A DNA stretch of 5,303 nucleotides from Chitinophagaceae bacterium (GTDB lineage Bacteria > Bacteroidota > Bacteroidia > Chitinophagales > Chitinophagaceae). Both the position numbers and the translations under genes were made by a program. Below the pieces are notes generated by a model. The model saw nothing but the letters and a program-made list of their open reading frames with translations, was not told the DNA's origin and did not search any database. Where the stretch lies: contig PKYU01000057.1 in NCBI GenBank assembly GCA_003132765.1, positions 1-5,303 of the forward strand, written 5' to 3'. Position 1 is the stretch's first letter; each line of letters starts with the position of its first letter. Positions 1-5,303 of the stretch are shown in pieces.

Positions 1-155
1 TCAATATATTTTACGGCCTCCAGGGTAGTCACGATACCATTTTTCCAAAGAAAAAAATATTGAAGGGAAACCCAGATTGTCAATAAAAATATTTTTTGAT
101 ATTTAGTTTGATTAAAGAGGTGTAAAAAAGAATTTTGCCCGGCCGGTAATTTCAT
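1..155 (-). CDS. Partial CDS: N-terminus of an unidentified membrane protein (runs off left edge)
   Basis: An open minus-strand frame begins at the ATG at 153-155 and stays open to the window edge, giving 51 codons plus two bases. The product starts MKLPAGQNSF, has a basic stretch around residues 18-21, and then a strongly hydrophobic, aromatic-rich segment at about residues 22-37 (IFLLTIWVSLQYFFLW). This fits an N-terminal transmembrane helix or uncleaved signal anchor. The segment after it (KNGIVTTLEAVKYI) is mixed polar/hydrophobic and reads like real protein rather than random AT-rich translation. The frame extends upstream only to a stop at 180-182 without another ATG. No Shine-Dalgarno is visible, as for most genes here. 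It follows the terminator of the DUF3857 operon, so it probably has its own promoter, although none is clear. Multi-pass membrane enzymes such as glycosyltransferases can start this way, but the family cannot be named from this fragment. Confidence 0.6.
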   Translation of the reverse strand, partial: MKLPAGQNSFLHLFNQTKYQKIFLLTIWVSLQYFFLWKNGIVTTLEAVKYI

Positions 156-188
156 GATGGATGAATCTGTGAAGATGATTTAACTGCC

Positions 189-238
189 AAAAAAATTAAT
201 AGTAAAAGTAGCTTTTTACTTTGTAAGTCTATAGCTAC
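189..238 (-). terminator. Intrinsic terminator of the DUF3857 gene pair
   Basis: Read on the minus strand, GTAGCT (238-233) pairs with AGCTAC (213-208). Inside them, TTAC (226-223) pairs with GTAA (219-216) around an AAA loop. The hairpin is followed by TTTT (207-204) and, a little further on, a run of seven T (195-189). It lies about 80 nt past the stop codon at 317-319 and before the next minus-strand gene, the expected place for the end of the two-gene operon. The stem is short, interrupted and AT-rich, so its efficiency is uncertain. Confidence 0.55.
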
Positions 239-275
239 ATAATAAGGAGAATGCCACTTTCCGGGGAGGACCGAC

Positions 276-316
276 TCAGGATTGAAAGGGGAAAATGGTA
301 GCTTTGTTTATCCTGA
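276..316 (-). repeat. 7-bp perfect inverted repeat directly after the stop codon
   Basis: TCAGGAT (276-282) and ATCCTGA (310-316) are perfect inverted repeats with a 27-nt spacer. The right arm abuts the TAA stop of the downstream DUF3857 gene. No T-run follows on the minus strand, so it is not a standard intrinsic terminator. It could be a 3'-end stabilising stem or chance. Confidence 0.3.
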
Positions 317-2218
317 TTAATCATTCTTCTTGATAACAATCATTTCCGAATCTTCATGCATCACTTTATCAAAGAAATTTTTTACGGAAGCATATTTGGA
401 TGCAGGTATTTTCAGCTGCGTTAATTCCAGCCTGGATGTACTTAAAACTGAATTTTTATCAGCTTCAAAGAAAAAGCTGGTTTTATAGTTAGCGTATTCA
501 CAGGTAAAATTTTTGGGAGATGGCAATGCATCTGCTACATACCCTTCCGGAAGTTTATAAATGGTAGTATCTGTTTTTATGAAAGGATTTTCAAAATAAA
601 AATCCAATCGCCTGTTGTCTGCCTTAGGAAGTTTTTCCTGCCATTGCTTATATAATCGTGGTGCGATAAACATTTTACTACCGGCAGTAAATTCCGGAAT
701 TTTTTCGAGTGCCAGTTTAATGCTAATTGAAAGCATTCCTGAATCTTTATTTTTACTTATCTCAAATTCATCGGGCTGTTTAAATCCGTAATTATGGACT
801 AAAAATTCCTTTTGGTCGTCTTTCTTTTGCTGCATCAAGTTGTCTTCCAAATCTTCTTTATAACTACCCAAAGAATTGAAGGTTGTCACGGAAATTCCAG
901 AGCCATCTGGTGATAATTCAGCCAATGTTTTGGCAGTTAAAATATTTTCTTTTGATTTGCTGACAGGCGTTGGAACAAGATCGCCTCCATCAGCTGTTAT
1001 TAAAAGCGCATTTTTATTTTCAGTAAATGATCCAAGCACCCCAAAATCAGCATTATTGCTGGTGCACTCCAGCCATATAGAATCTTTCGGCTCCGGAATG
1101 CAAAGGATCGCATGATTAAAATCATTTTCAGGAAAACCAGGATCAACCGGCTCGCTGTTATATTCTGCATTGATGATGGCAACATAGCTTTTTATGCCAA
1201 CGGATTTTAGCGCAGCCTTCATGTAAATGCTAAGTCCTTTACAATCCCCATATTTTTTTTCATCTGTAAAATTTGCCGGGAAAGGTTTTAGCCCGCCAAT
1301 ACCCAGTTGAATACTGACATACCGGAAATTTTTTTGAAGATAGTTGTAAATAATTTCTGCCTTCTCTCTATCTGTTGAAGCTCCTTTTACCAGGTCATTG
1401 AAGAAACTTTTTCGATCGGGTGGCAACTCATCCTGACCGCGATACAAATTGCCAATCCATTCGCCGAATTTTTTCCAGGAAGTAAGATCACCTTCATTAT
1501 CATAATAGCTAAACCTGTTGGGCGCTAATTGTATAGAAGGATAGCGGCTTTCATATTTAGCGGTGCCTTCTTCATATGCCAGGGCTTTCATATCAGTAAC
1601 TGTCCATTGATACTGTTTGTATTGAGCATCTTCTGTTACGACAGGTTTTAATTGTATGTTTTTTTCTTTATATCGGAGATCAAGTTCTTTGGGTACACGG
1701 GCAATAAAAGTTGATTGCAAAACTGCTTCACCCGAAGACATGATATTGAAAGAGGGGTAGTTAACTGTTCCTTTAAATTTTAACTGGTAATTGTATTCTA
1801 CTACAATTGGGTAGTTTGGTGCCGGTACCCTGAAATAAGTAAGGTTGCCATCTTCAATAAGTCCTTCACCATAAGCAACCCTGGTCATATCTTTTTTTCT
1901 GAACGTATTAGTTTGCTTTCCTGTCATATCATACACTTTTATTTCTGCACCTTCAAGGCTGATATATTTATTCGTGTATTGTTCAAAATCCAAATCATCT
2001 TTCCCTTTCTCATTCAAAATTGTCATTAACTGGTGAACTGTGTAGGTACAACGATCAATATCAGTAATTTCAAGAACTATAGTTTCTTCATTTTTTATTA
2101 CAGATGCGTTTTTGAGAAGCGCGGAATCAAATAGTGGGGATCGGGAACCTGGGAAATTCCGGGAACATGGTTTTTGAATAAATGAAGAAAGGAGTAAAAG
2201 GGTAAGAATTGTTTTCAT
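317..2218 (-). CDS. Secreted DUF3857 / transglutaminase-fold protein with intact Cys-His-Glu site
   Basis: 633 aa. The N-terminus (MKTILTLLLLSSF) is a short hydrophobic export signal, although the cleavage site is unclear and Cys18 (QKPC) does not make a good lipobox. Residues about 55-205 match the DUF3857 type of beta domain, with the typical NYPIVVEYNYQ segment near 135-144. Residues about 280-390 form a transglutaminase-like core: a helix leading to RYVSIQLGIGG (299-309), then KYGDCKGLS (322-330) with Cys326, DFNHAI (366-371) with His369, and WLECTS (382-387) with Glu384. These line up with the Cys-His-Asp triad, with Glu at the acid position. The remainder (about 430-633) is predicted beta-rich, as in the C-terminal part of this family. 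Papain-like transglutaminase folds can be proteases, amidases or cross-linkers; the substrate here is unknown. Export suggests a periplasmic or outer-envelope location. The start lies 6 nt after the upstream stop with no Shine-Dalgarno, so translation is probably coupled to the upstream gene. Confidence 0.88.
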   Translation of the reverse strand: MKTILTLLLLSSFIQKPCSRNFPGSRSPLFDSALLKNASVIKNEETIVLEITDIDRCTYTVHQLMTILNEKGKDDLDFEQYTNKYISLEGAEIKVYDMTGKQTNTFRKKDMTRVAYGEGLIEDGNLTYFRVPAPNYPIVVEYNYQLKFKGTVNYPSFNIMSSGEAVLQSTFIARVPKELDLRYKEKNIQLKPVVTEDAQYKQYQWTVTDMKALAYEEGTAKYESRYPSIQLAPNRFSYYDNEGDLTSWKKFGEWIGNLYRGQDELPPDRKSFFNDLVKGASTDREKAEIIYNYLQKNFRYVSIQLGIGGLKPFPANFTDEKKYGDCKGLSIYMKAALKSVGIKSYVAIINAEYNSEPVDPGFPENDFNHAILCIPEPKDSIWLECTSNNADFGVLGSFTENKNALLITADGGDLVPTPVSKSKENILTAKTLAELSPDGSGISVTTFNSLGSYKEDLEDNLMQQKKDDQKEFLVHNYGFKQPDEFEISKNKDSGMLSISIKLALEKIPEFTAGSKMFIAPRLYKQWQEKLPKADNRRLDFYFENPFIKTDTTIYKLPEGYVADALPSPKNFTCEYANYKTSFFFEADKNSVLSTSRLELTQLKIPASKYASVKNFFDKVMHEDSEMIVIKKND

Positions 2219-2224
2219 TTCAGG

Positions 2225-4144
2225 TTATTTTTTCTTCAGGACAATCTGCTCATTCAGGAGATCAAATAACTTTTTATAGAATTCCCTGATAATATCATAT
2301 TGGCTTACGGGATATAAGTTTTGATTGATTTCAAAAGTTGAAAAGATTCTGATTTCGTTTGGTTCCTTATTACTATTAACACTTCGGGTAAAAATAATAT
2401 CCCTGTCGCTGTTGCTAAGTTTTATGCTTTTAGGTAACGCATCTATTGTGAAACTGCTATCTACTTTTATGTGAAATGTAAGTTGAATAAATTGTTTATA
2501 CCCAAAGTTAATGTTACTAAACCGGTTCTCGCTAATGAAGGGATTTTCACTAAGTCCGGTAAAAAAATTAGCGGGCAAAAAATAATATACATTGCTGTTG
2601 CTGAGCGGAAGTGAAAATTTACTCTTTGTAATAAATGGACTAGAATCGGAATCGTCATATACAGTCTTAAAATCAGAAAAACTTAGACCGTTTATATTTC
2701 CGGAAATTTTCTTTTGATAGTCAGAAACACTTTTGGTGCTGAAGATCCTCAGCCGGTAATCTCTGGCATAATCAGTGCTTTCGATAGAAAATTCTCCATT
2801 CAACATTCCTTCCGGATTAACCGATGCATCGATATGAATATCTTCCATGTATAATGCAGTGCTGTCTTTAATATCGATAAGATTGCCTCTTTTGTGGTTT
2901 ACAATAAAAGCCGTGGTATTAAGTATCAAAAAAGGAGTCAACAGGCACGAATTATATTTTTCAGTGGCATCCAGGTAATACTGTTTATCGCCGATCGTAA
3001 CACAGGCATACACCGTGTTGAACTGGTCAACCATTGTTGATGCCTTATTAACTTTTCCGTTATAGCGCTCACTCACAAGCATTGGATTTACGTCTAACCC
3101 TGCCTCACGCAGGAGGTTTACCAGGATAAGATTCAAATCGCCACTCGTTCCTGTCTTTTTCTCCCATGCCTCCTTAATACCGTCTGTCGAATATTTGGAA
3201 TTGATTTGGTTCCATGTCATGTTTTTTCTTACATAATCGTACACCTTCTCCATCCTGCTAACTTCGGAGCTATCCGTTTTAATTCCTTTAATAAAATCAT
3301 CCGTGCCCGATAAATTTTTTTTCAATTGCCCGTAAAAGCTTCCCTCGGTGAGCATTTCATTATTTACCTTGTCCCAGGTAGTCATAATATTCATCGTCTT
3401 GTATTTGGATAGCTGAAATGATACTTTTTGCAGGTAATCATTTTTGGAATCAATATATTTTTCATCCCTCAGGCCGGGAATATTATCCATTTCAAAACCT
3501 ATTTTTCCTTCAGCGCTGTTTGGCTTTATATCTATTTGCAGGTTTTCACTTTTTTGGACCGCATAGGTAAATTCAGCATTGGGAAGAATCGTTAATAAAT
3601 AACTGCTTTTTAGAACCGGTATATCCTCCTGGAAAATCCATTCTTTGAGCCCGCCATAATTTTTTTGAGTACTTGTATAGTTATATTCTAATATACTCCC
3701 TGCTTTCACCTCCGGAAAAGCAAATTTTACCTCACTCCAGTATTTATTTTCCTTTTGTGTAAAAACAGATTTTTTATCAAGTATTTTGGAAGTGGATACA
3801 TTGCCTTCATAGTAATAAACGGCCCCTTGAACCGAGCTTATATTCTCAAAATCGTCATCGCTGTAAAAAGGGATGGTAATATTTCCGTAGTCTATCCCTT
3901 TATCCTTGAGTATTTTTAACTTAACGTGGTGATAAGTTATCAGCCGGTAATCTTCGTCATAGTCTGAGACAGCTTCATTCACAAGTACAACTGCAGTAGC
4001 TTCGTTATCAAAAGGGCACTCCTTATAGTCAATTTCAGCATTAGTTACTCCAGATTTTTCTGCAAAGAGAGCCGACTGTGCATTTGATTTATTAAAAGGA
4101 AAGAAAATATACAGGCAGATGATGAACAATGTTTTCCTGGGCAT
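2225..4144 (-). CDS. Secreted DUF3857 / transglutaminase-fold protein, catalytic residues replaced
   Basis: 639 aa. The N-terminus (MPRKTLFIICLYIFFPF, then NKSNAQ) is a classical signal peptide, with likely signal peptidase I cleavage after Ala22 (S-N-A). Residues about 55-215 match DUF3857, including ILEYNYTSTQ (151-160) and the EWIFQEDIPVLKSSY stretch (168-182). A transglutaminase-fold core follows at about 295-395. Aligned with the neighbouring gene product without gaps around the active-site helix, the nucleophile Cys is Ser334 (GTSGDLNL), the His is Thr377 (QFNTVYA), and only the acid remains as Asp392 (YYLDATE). The protein is therefore probably not a cysteine enzyme and may bind a ligand or partner. 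The C-terminal half is beta-rich and ends in a charged helix (about 615-639). It is the first gene of a pair, 206 nt after ribE, and its stop is 6 nt before the next start. No Shine-Dalgarno precedes its ATG. Family assignment is firm; molecular role is unknown. Confidence 0.88.
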   Translation of the reverse strand: MPRKTLFIICLYIFFPFNKSNAQSALFAEKSGVTNAEIDYKECPFDNEATAVVLVNEAVSDYDEDYRLITYHHVKLKILKDKGIDYGNITIPFYSDDDFENISSVQGAVYYYEGNVSTSKILDKKSVFTQKENKYWSEVKFAFPEVKAGSILEYNYTSTQKNYGGLKEWIFQEDIPVLKSSYLLTILPNAEFTYAVQKSENLQIDIKPNSAEGKIGFEMDNIPGLRDEKYIDSKNDYLQKVSFQLSKYKTMNIMTTWDKVNNEMLTEGSFYGQLKKNLSGTDDFIKGIKTDSSEVSRMEKVYDYVRKNMTWNQINSKYSTDGIKEAWEKKTGTSGDLNLILVNLLREAGLDVNPMLVSERYNGKVNKASTMVDQFNTVYACVTIGDKQYYLDATEKYNSCLLTPFLILNTTAFIVNHKRGNLIDIKDSTALYMEDIHIDASVNPEGMLNGEFSIESTDYARDYRLRIFSTKSVSDYQKKISGNINGLSFSDFKTVYDDSDSSPFITKSKFSLPLSNSNVYYFLPANFFTGLSENPFISENRFSNINFGYKQFIQLTFHIKVDSSFTIDALPKSIKLSNSDRDIIFTRSVNSNKEPNEIRIFSTFEINQNLYPVSQYDIIREFYKKLFDLLNEQIVLKKK

Positions 4145-4202
4145 GGGAAAGTAGTTAGTTTCTTAAAATATCTTTAAAGTTTTGGATTGGAAAGCCCTCT
4201 AT

Positions 4203-4210
4203 CAAATCTA
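4203..4210 (-). promoter_or_regulatory. Candidate -7 element for the DUF3857 gene pair
   Basis: The minus strand reads TAGATTTG here, a full match to the Bacteroidota -7 consensus TAnnTTTG. It lies about 60 nt upstream of the ATG at 4142-4144, giving a leader of roughly 50 nt. No convincing -33 TTG/TTTG is found at 19-21 nt upstream; the stretch there is GGAAAAGGGAAAG on the minus strand. The call rests on one half of the promoter only. Confidence 0.4.
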
Positions 4211-4289
4211 ATACATTTTTCTTTCCCTTTTCCTGCCGGACATTCCTGAATCAAGTATTGATAACGCTTATTCAGCTTAAGTTATTTTG

Positions 4290-4318
4290 AAGTATTCGGG
4301 CTGGAGTACTTATTTTTT
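4290..4318 (+). terminator. Plus-strand hairpin with T6 tail
   Basis: The 8-bp stem AAGTATTC/GAGTACTT (one G-U) has a 6-nt loop GGGCTG and is followed by A and T6. It points on the plus strand toward the 3' end of ribE. It is listed separately from the small-RNA candidate because the terminator shape is seen directly, whereas the RNA is inferred. Confidence 0.45.
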
Positions 4319-4350
4319 CATGAAGCAATAAGGCGAAGGCTTCTGTTTTA

Positions 4351-4947
4351 TTATTTCGCTTTATTAATATCCAGGATACGGGCAACATATTTCCCCAAAA
4401 TATCAAATTCCATGTTTACGAGGTCATCCTCTTTTAAGCTTTTGAAGTTGGTATGTTCAAGTGTATAGGGTATTATAGCTACCGTAAAAGTATTGTCCGA
4501 AATATTAAAAGCAGTCAGGCTTACCCCATTTACGCATACAGAACCTTTTTCAATTATACAAGCTGCATTTTTTTCATCGTAACTGAAAGTATATTCGAAA
4601 CTTCCGTTCAGGTCTTTCCTAGAAATACAATAGCCGGTTCCATCTACATGTCCCTGAACGATATGGCCGTCAATACGCCCGTTCATTCTCATTGATCTCT
4701 CAAGGTTGACCAAATCACCTTTTTTCCAATATTTCAGGTTTGTCTTATCCAGGGTTTCCTTAATAGCAGTTACACGGTATTCATCATCCCGTATATCTTC
4801 AATCGTAAGGCAAACACCATTATGACAAAGGCTTTCGTCGATTTTAAGGCTGGAAGAAATAGTACTGTTAATCCAGAATGTCTTGTTTGTTCCGTTTTGC
4901 GAAACTTCCTTAATAGTACCCAGGGATTCAATAATACCTGTAAACAT
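4351..4947 (-). CDS. ribE: Riboflavin synthase (alpha chain, two lumazine-binding repeats)
   Basis: 198 aa, close to the usual family length of about 200-215. It catalyses the last step of riboflavin synthesis: dismutation of two 6,7-dimethyl-8-ribityllumazine molecules to riboflavin and 5-amino-6-ribitylaminouracil, normally as a cytoplasmic homotrimer. The N-terminus MFTGIIESLG is diagnostic and fixes the start. Repeat 1 (about 1-97) carries HNGVCLT (42-48, Cys46) and KETLDKTN; repeat 2 (about 98-198) carries VNGVSLT (139-145, Ser143) and YTLEHTNF. The linker GRIDGHIVQGHVDGTG (90-105) has the conserved His95 and His100. Asp182 (FDILGKY) matches the C-terminal catalytic Asp of the E. coli enzyme. 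All key residues are present. The symbol varies: E. coli calls this gene ribC. No other rib gene is nearby, and the 96-nt upstream region is too short for, and does not resemble, an FMN riboswitch. No Shine-Dalgarno precedes the ATG and no clear minus-strand terminator follows. Confidence 0.97.
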   Translation of the reverse strand: MFTGIIESLGTIKEVSQNGTNKTFWINSTISSSLKIDESLCHNGVCLTIEDIRDDEYRVTAIKETLDKTNLKYWKKGDLVNLERSMRMNGRIDGHIVQGHVDGTGYCISRKDLNGSFEYTFSYDEKNAACIIEKGSVCVNGVSLTAFNISDNTFTVAIIPYTLEHTNFKSLKEDDLVNMEFDILGKYVARILDINKAK

Positions 4948-4973
4948 GACTGTGTTTTATTATGAACCTTTTA

Positions 4974-4981
4974 CAAATTCA
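4974..4981 (-). promoter_or_regulatory. Candidate -7 element for ribE
   Basis: The minus strand reads TGAATTTG, seven of eight positions of TAnnTTTG. It lies 27 nt upstream of the ribE ATG, implying a leader of about 20 nt. No clear -33 element is seen in the AT-rich sequence upstream. It sits in the 96-nt region shared with the divergent rpsU promoter. Confidence 0.3.
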
Positions 4982-5006
4982 TATTTATAAAATTAAAATT
5001 TTGCTT

Positions 5007-5014
5007 TATCTTCG
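5007..5014 (+). promoter_or_regulatory. Candidate -7 element for rpsU
   Basis: TATCTTCG matches the Bacteroidota -7 consensus TAnnTTTG at all but one position and is followed by CACTCC, a likely initiation region. Transcription would start near 5019-5021, leaving a leader of about 24 nt that carries the ribosome binding site. A -33 TTG/TTTG at the usual distance is not evident. Confidence 0.5.
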
Positions 5015-5031
5015 CACTCCTAAAAAAAATA

Positions 5032-5037
5032 AAAGGA
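5032..5037 (+). promoter_or_regulatory. Shine-Dalgarno of rpsU
   Basis: AAAGGA (5032-5037) can form six pairs with the 3' end of 16S rRNA (CCUCCUUUCU) and lies 6 nt before the ATG. It is the only good Shine-Dalgarno ahead of a complete gene in this window. In Flavobacterium johnsoniae a Shine-Dalgarno on the bS21 mRNA serves autoregulation; the same is inferred here. Confidence 0.6.
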
Positions 5038-5043
5038 AAATTT

Positions 5044-5241
5044 ATGCTCATTATTGATTCAAAGGATTGCGAAAATATAGATAAAGCACTCAAGAAGTAC
5101 AAGAAAAAATTTGAGAAAAGCCGTACCTTATTGCAGCTCCGTGAGCGCCAGGCCTTTACCAAGCCGTCAGTAAAAAGGCGTGGGGAGGTTTTAAAAGCCG
5201 TTTACAAGCAAAAGATTGCCAGCGGAAAGATAGAAATTTAG
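5044..5241 (+). CDS. rpsU: 30S ribosomal protein bS21
   Basis: 65 aa, the normal size for Bacteroidota bS21. The small-subunit protein sits near the 16S rRNA 3' end at the mRNA exit site. The sequence is highly basic and shows the family pattern: an N-terminal MLIIDSK strand, helix 1 with ALKKYKKKFEK (15-25), the LRERQAFTKPSVKRR segment (32-46), and a helix with VLKAVYKQK (49-57). Tyr54 is at the position reported in F. johnsoniae to contact and help sequester the anti-Shine-Dalgarno, which explains why most genes of this phylum lack Shine-Dalgarno sites. The start is set by the AAAGGA site 6 nt upstream and the conserved N-terminus. The gene is divergent from ribE across 96 nt. A strong terminator begins about 25 nt after the stop, so it appears monocistronic. 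Confidence 0.96.
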   Translation: MLIIDSKDCENIDKALKKYKKKFEKSRTLLQLRERQAFTKPSVKRRGEVLKAVYKQKIASGKIEI

Positions 5242-5264
5242 GAAAATCAGGTTTCAATATATTT

Positions 5265-5303
5265 AAGGTAGCCAAGGTTTAGTAACTTTACGGCTACTTT
5301 TTT
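5265..5303 (+). terminator. Intrinsic terminator of rpsU
   Basis: GTAGCC (5268-5273) pairs with GGCTAC (5292-5297). Within the loop, AAGGTT (5274-5279) pairs with AACTTT (5284-5289, one G-U) around TAGT, leaving AC as a small bulge. At least six T follow (5298-5303), and the T-run reaches the window edge. AAG at 5265-5267 can extend the stem into the T-run. This is a strong, textbook-shaped terminator. Confidence 0.85.

Larger units (their letters stand above)
4169..4318 (+). ncRNA. Candidate plus-strand small RNA (or antisense terminator) in the intergenic gap
   Basis: The plus strand contains TATCTTTA (4169-4176), one mismatch from the -7 consensus TAnnTTTG. Further on is a first hairpin whose ATAAC (4261-4265) pairs with GTTAT (4281-4285). 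A second hairpin pairs AAGTATTC (4290-4297) with GAGTACTT (4304-4311), eight pairs including one G-U, around the loop GGGCTG. An A and then six T (4313-4318) follow directly. The second hairpin plus T-run is a good intrinsic terminator by form, and it pairs better as plus-strand RNA (G-U) than as minus-strand RNA (A-C mismatch, no T-run). No plus-strand gene lies upstream to be terminated. Either a short RNA of about 130 nt ends here or this stops antisense transcription before ribE. The 5' end is a guess. Confidence 0.25.

Noticed and set aside
1..12. TCAATATATT recurs near 3450 and near 5254
   Set aside because: A 10-base AT-only-like string in an AT-rich window, once inside a coding region; no flanking similarity that would indicate a repeat element or attachment site.
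58..85. Inverted repeat TATTGA/TCAATA enclosing GGGAAACCC
   Set aside because: Lies inside the partial membrane-protein reading frame, has no T-run after it, and is AT-rich enough to arise by chance.
876..1115. 79-codon plus-strand open frame
   Set aside because: Lies wholly antisense inside the well-supported DUF3857/transglutaminase gene, with no family resemblance and no ribosome binding site.
1000..1185. 61-codon minus-strand open frame
   Set aside because: Another frame of the same strand inside the transglutaminase core; a shadow of the real gene.
2467..2658. 63-codon minus-strand open frame
   Set aside because: Out-of-frame shadow inside the upstream DUF3857 gene.
4322..4343. GAAGC/GCTTC stem just after the ribE stop as a ribE terminator
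   Set aside because: Only 5 bp with a 12-nt loop, and no T-run follows on the minus strand.
4453..4695. 80-codon plus-strand open frame antisense to riboflavin synthase
   Set aside because: ribE is complete with all key residues; the antisense product looks like no known protein.
4948..5043. FMN riboswitch upstream of ribE
   Set aside because: The region is too short and AT-rich and lacks the conserved G/C-rich boxes of the FMN aptamer.
4971..5162. 63-codon minus-strand open frame over rpsU
   Set aside because: Antisense to rpsU, whose protein is clearly recognised; the hydrophobic look comes from reverse-reading Lys codons.

Overview
This window looks like an ordinary chromosomal stretch of an AT-rich member of the Bacteroidota, most likely a Chitinophagales/Sphingobacteriia-type organism. 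Several things point there. Two adjacent secreted proteins have the DUF3857 + transglutaminase-like architecture typical of this phylum. Three of the four complete genes lack a Shine-Dalgarno sequence, while the gene for ribosomal protein bS21 has one. The recognisable -7 elements resemble the phylum consensus TAnnTTTG. The species assignment is inference only.

Layout, left to right. Positions 1-155 (minus) hold the first 51 codons of a membrane protein that runs off the left edge. Positions 156-316 are intergenic and contain a minus-strand terminator hairpin that ends the next operon. Positions 317-2218 and 2225-4144 (both minus) are two tandem DUF3857/transglutaminase-fold genes separated by 6 nt, so they are almost certainly co-transcribed. 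Positions 4145-4350 are a 206-nt gap with a candidate minus-strand promoter and, on the plus strand, two successive hairpins followed by a T6 run, which is a possible small RNA or antisense terminator. Positions 4351-4947 (minus) encode riboflavin synthase. Positions 4948-5043 are a divergent promoter region. Positions 5044-5241 (plus) encode ribosomal protein bS21, followed at once by a strong intrinsic terminator that reaches the right edge.

How the genes relate: riboflavin synthase and bS21 are housekeeping genes transcribed divergently. The two DUF3857 genes appear to form a secreted or envelope-associated pair. The downstream member keeps a Cys-His-Glu set at the transglutaminase positions, while the upstream member has Ser, Thr and Asp there, which suggests one possible enzyme and one non-catalytic partner. 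No mobile element, CRISPR array, tRNA, rRNA or riboswitch was recognised. The points most worth a second look are the active/degenerate transglutaminase-fold pair, the plus-strand double hairpin at 4261-4318, and the Shine-Dalgarno/Tyr54 signature of bS21 autoregulation.
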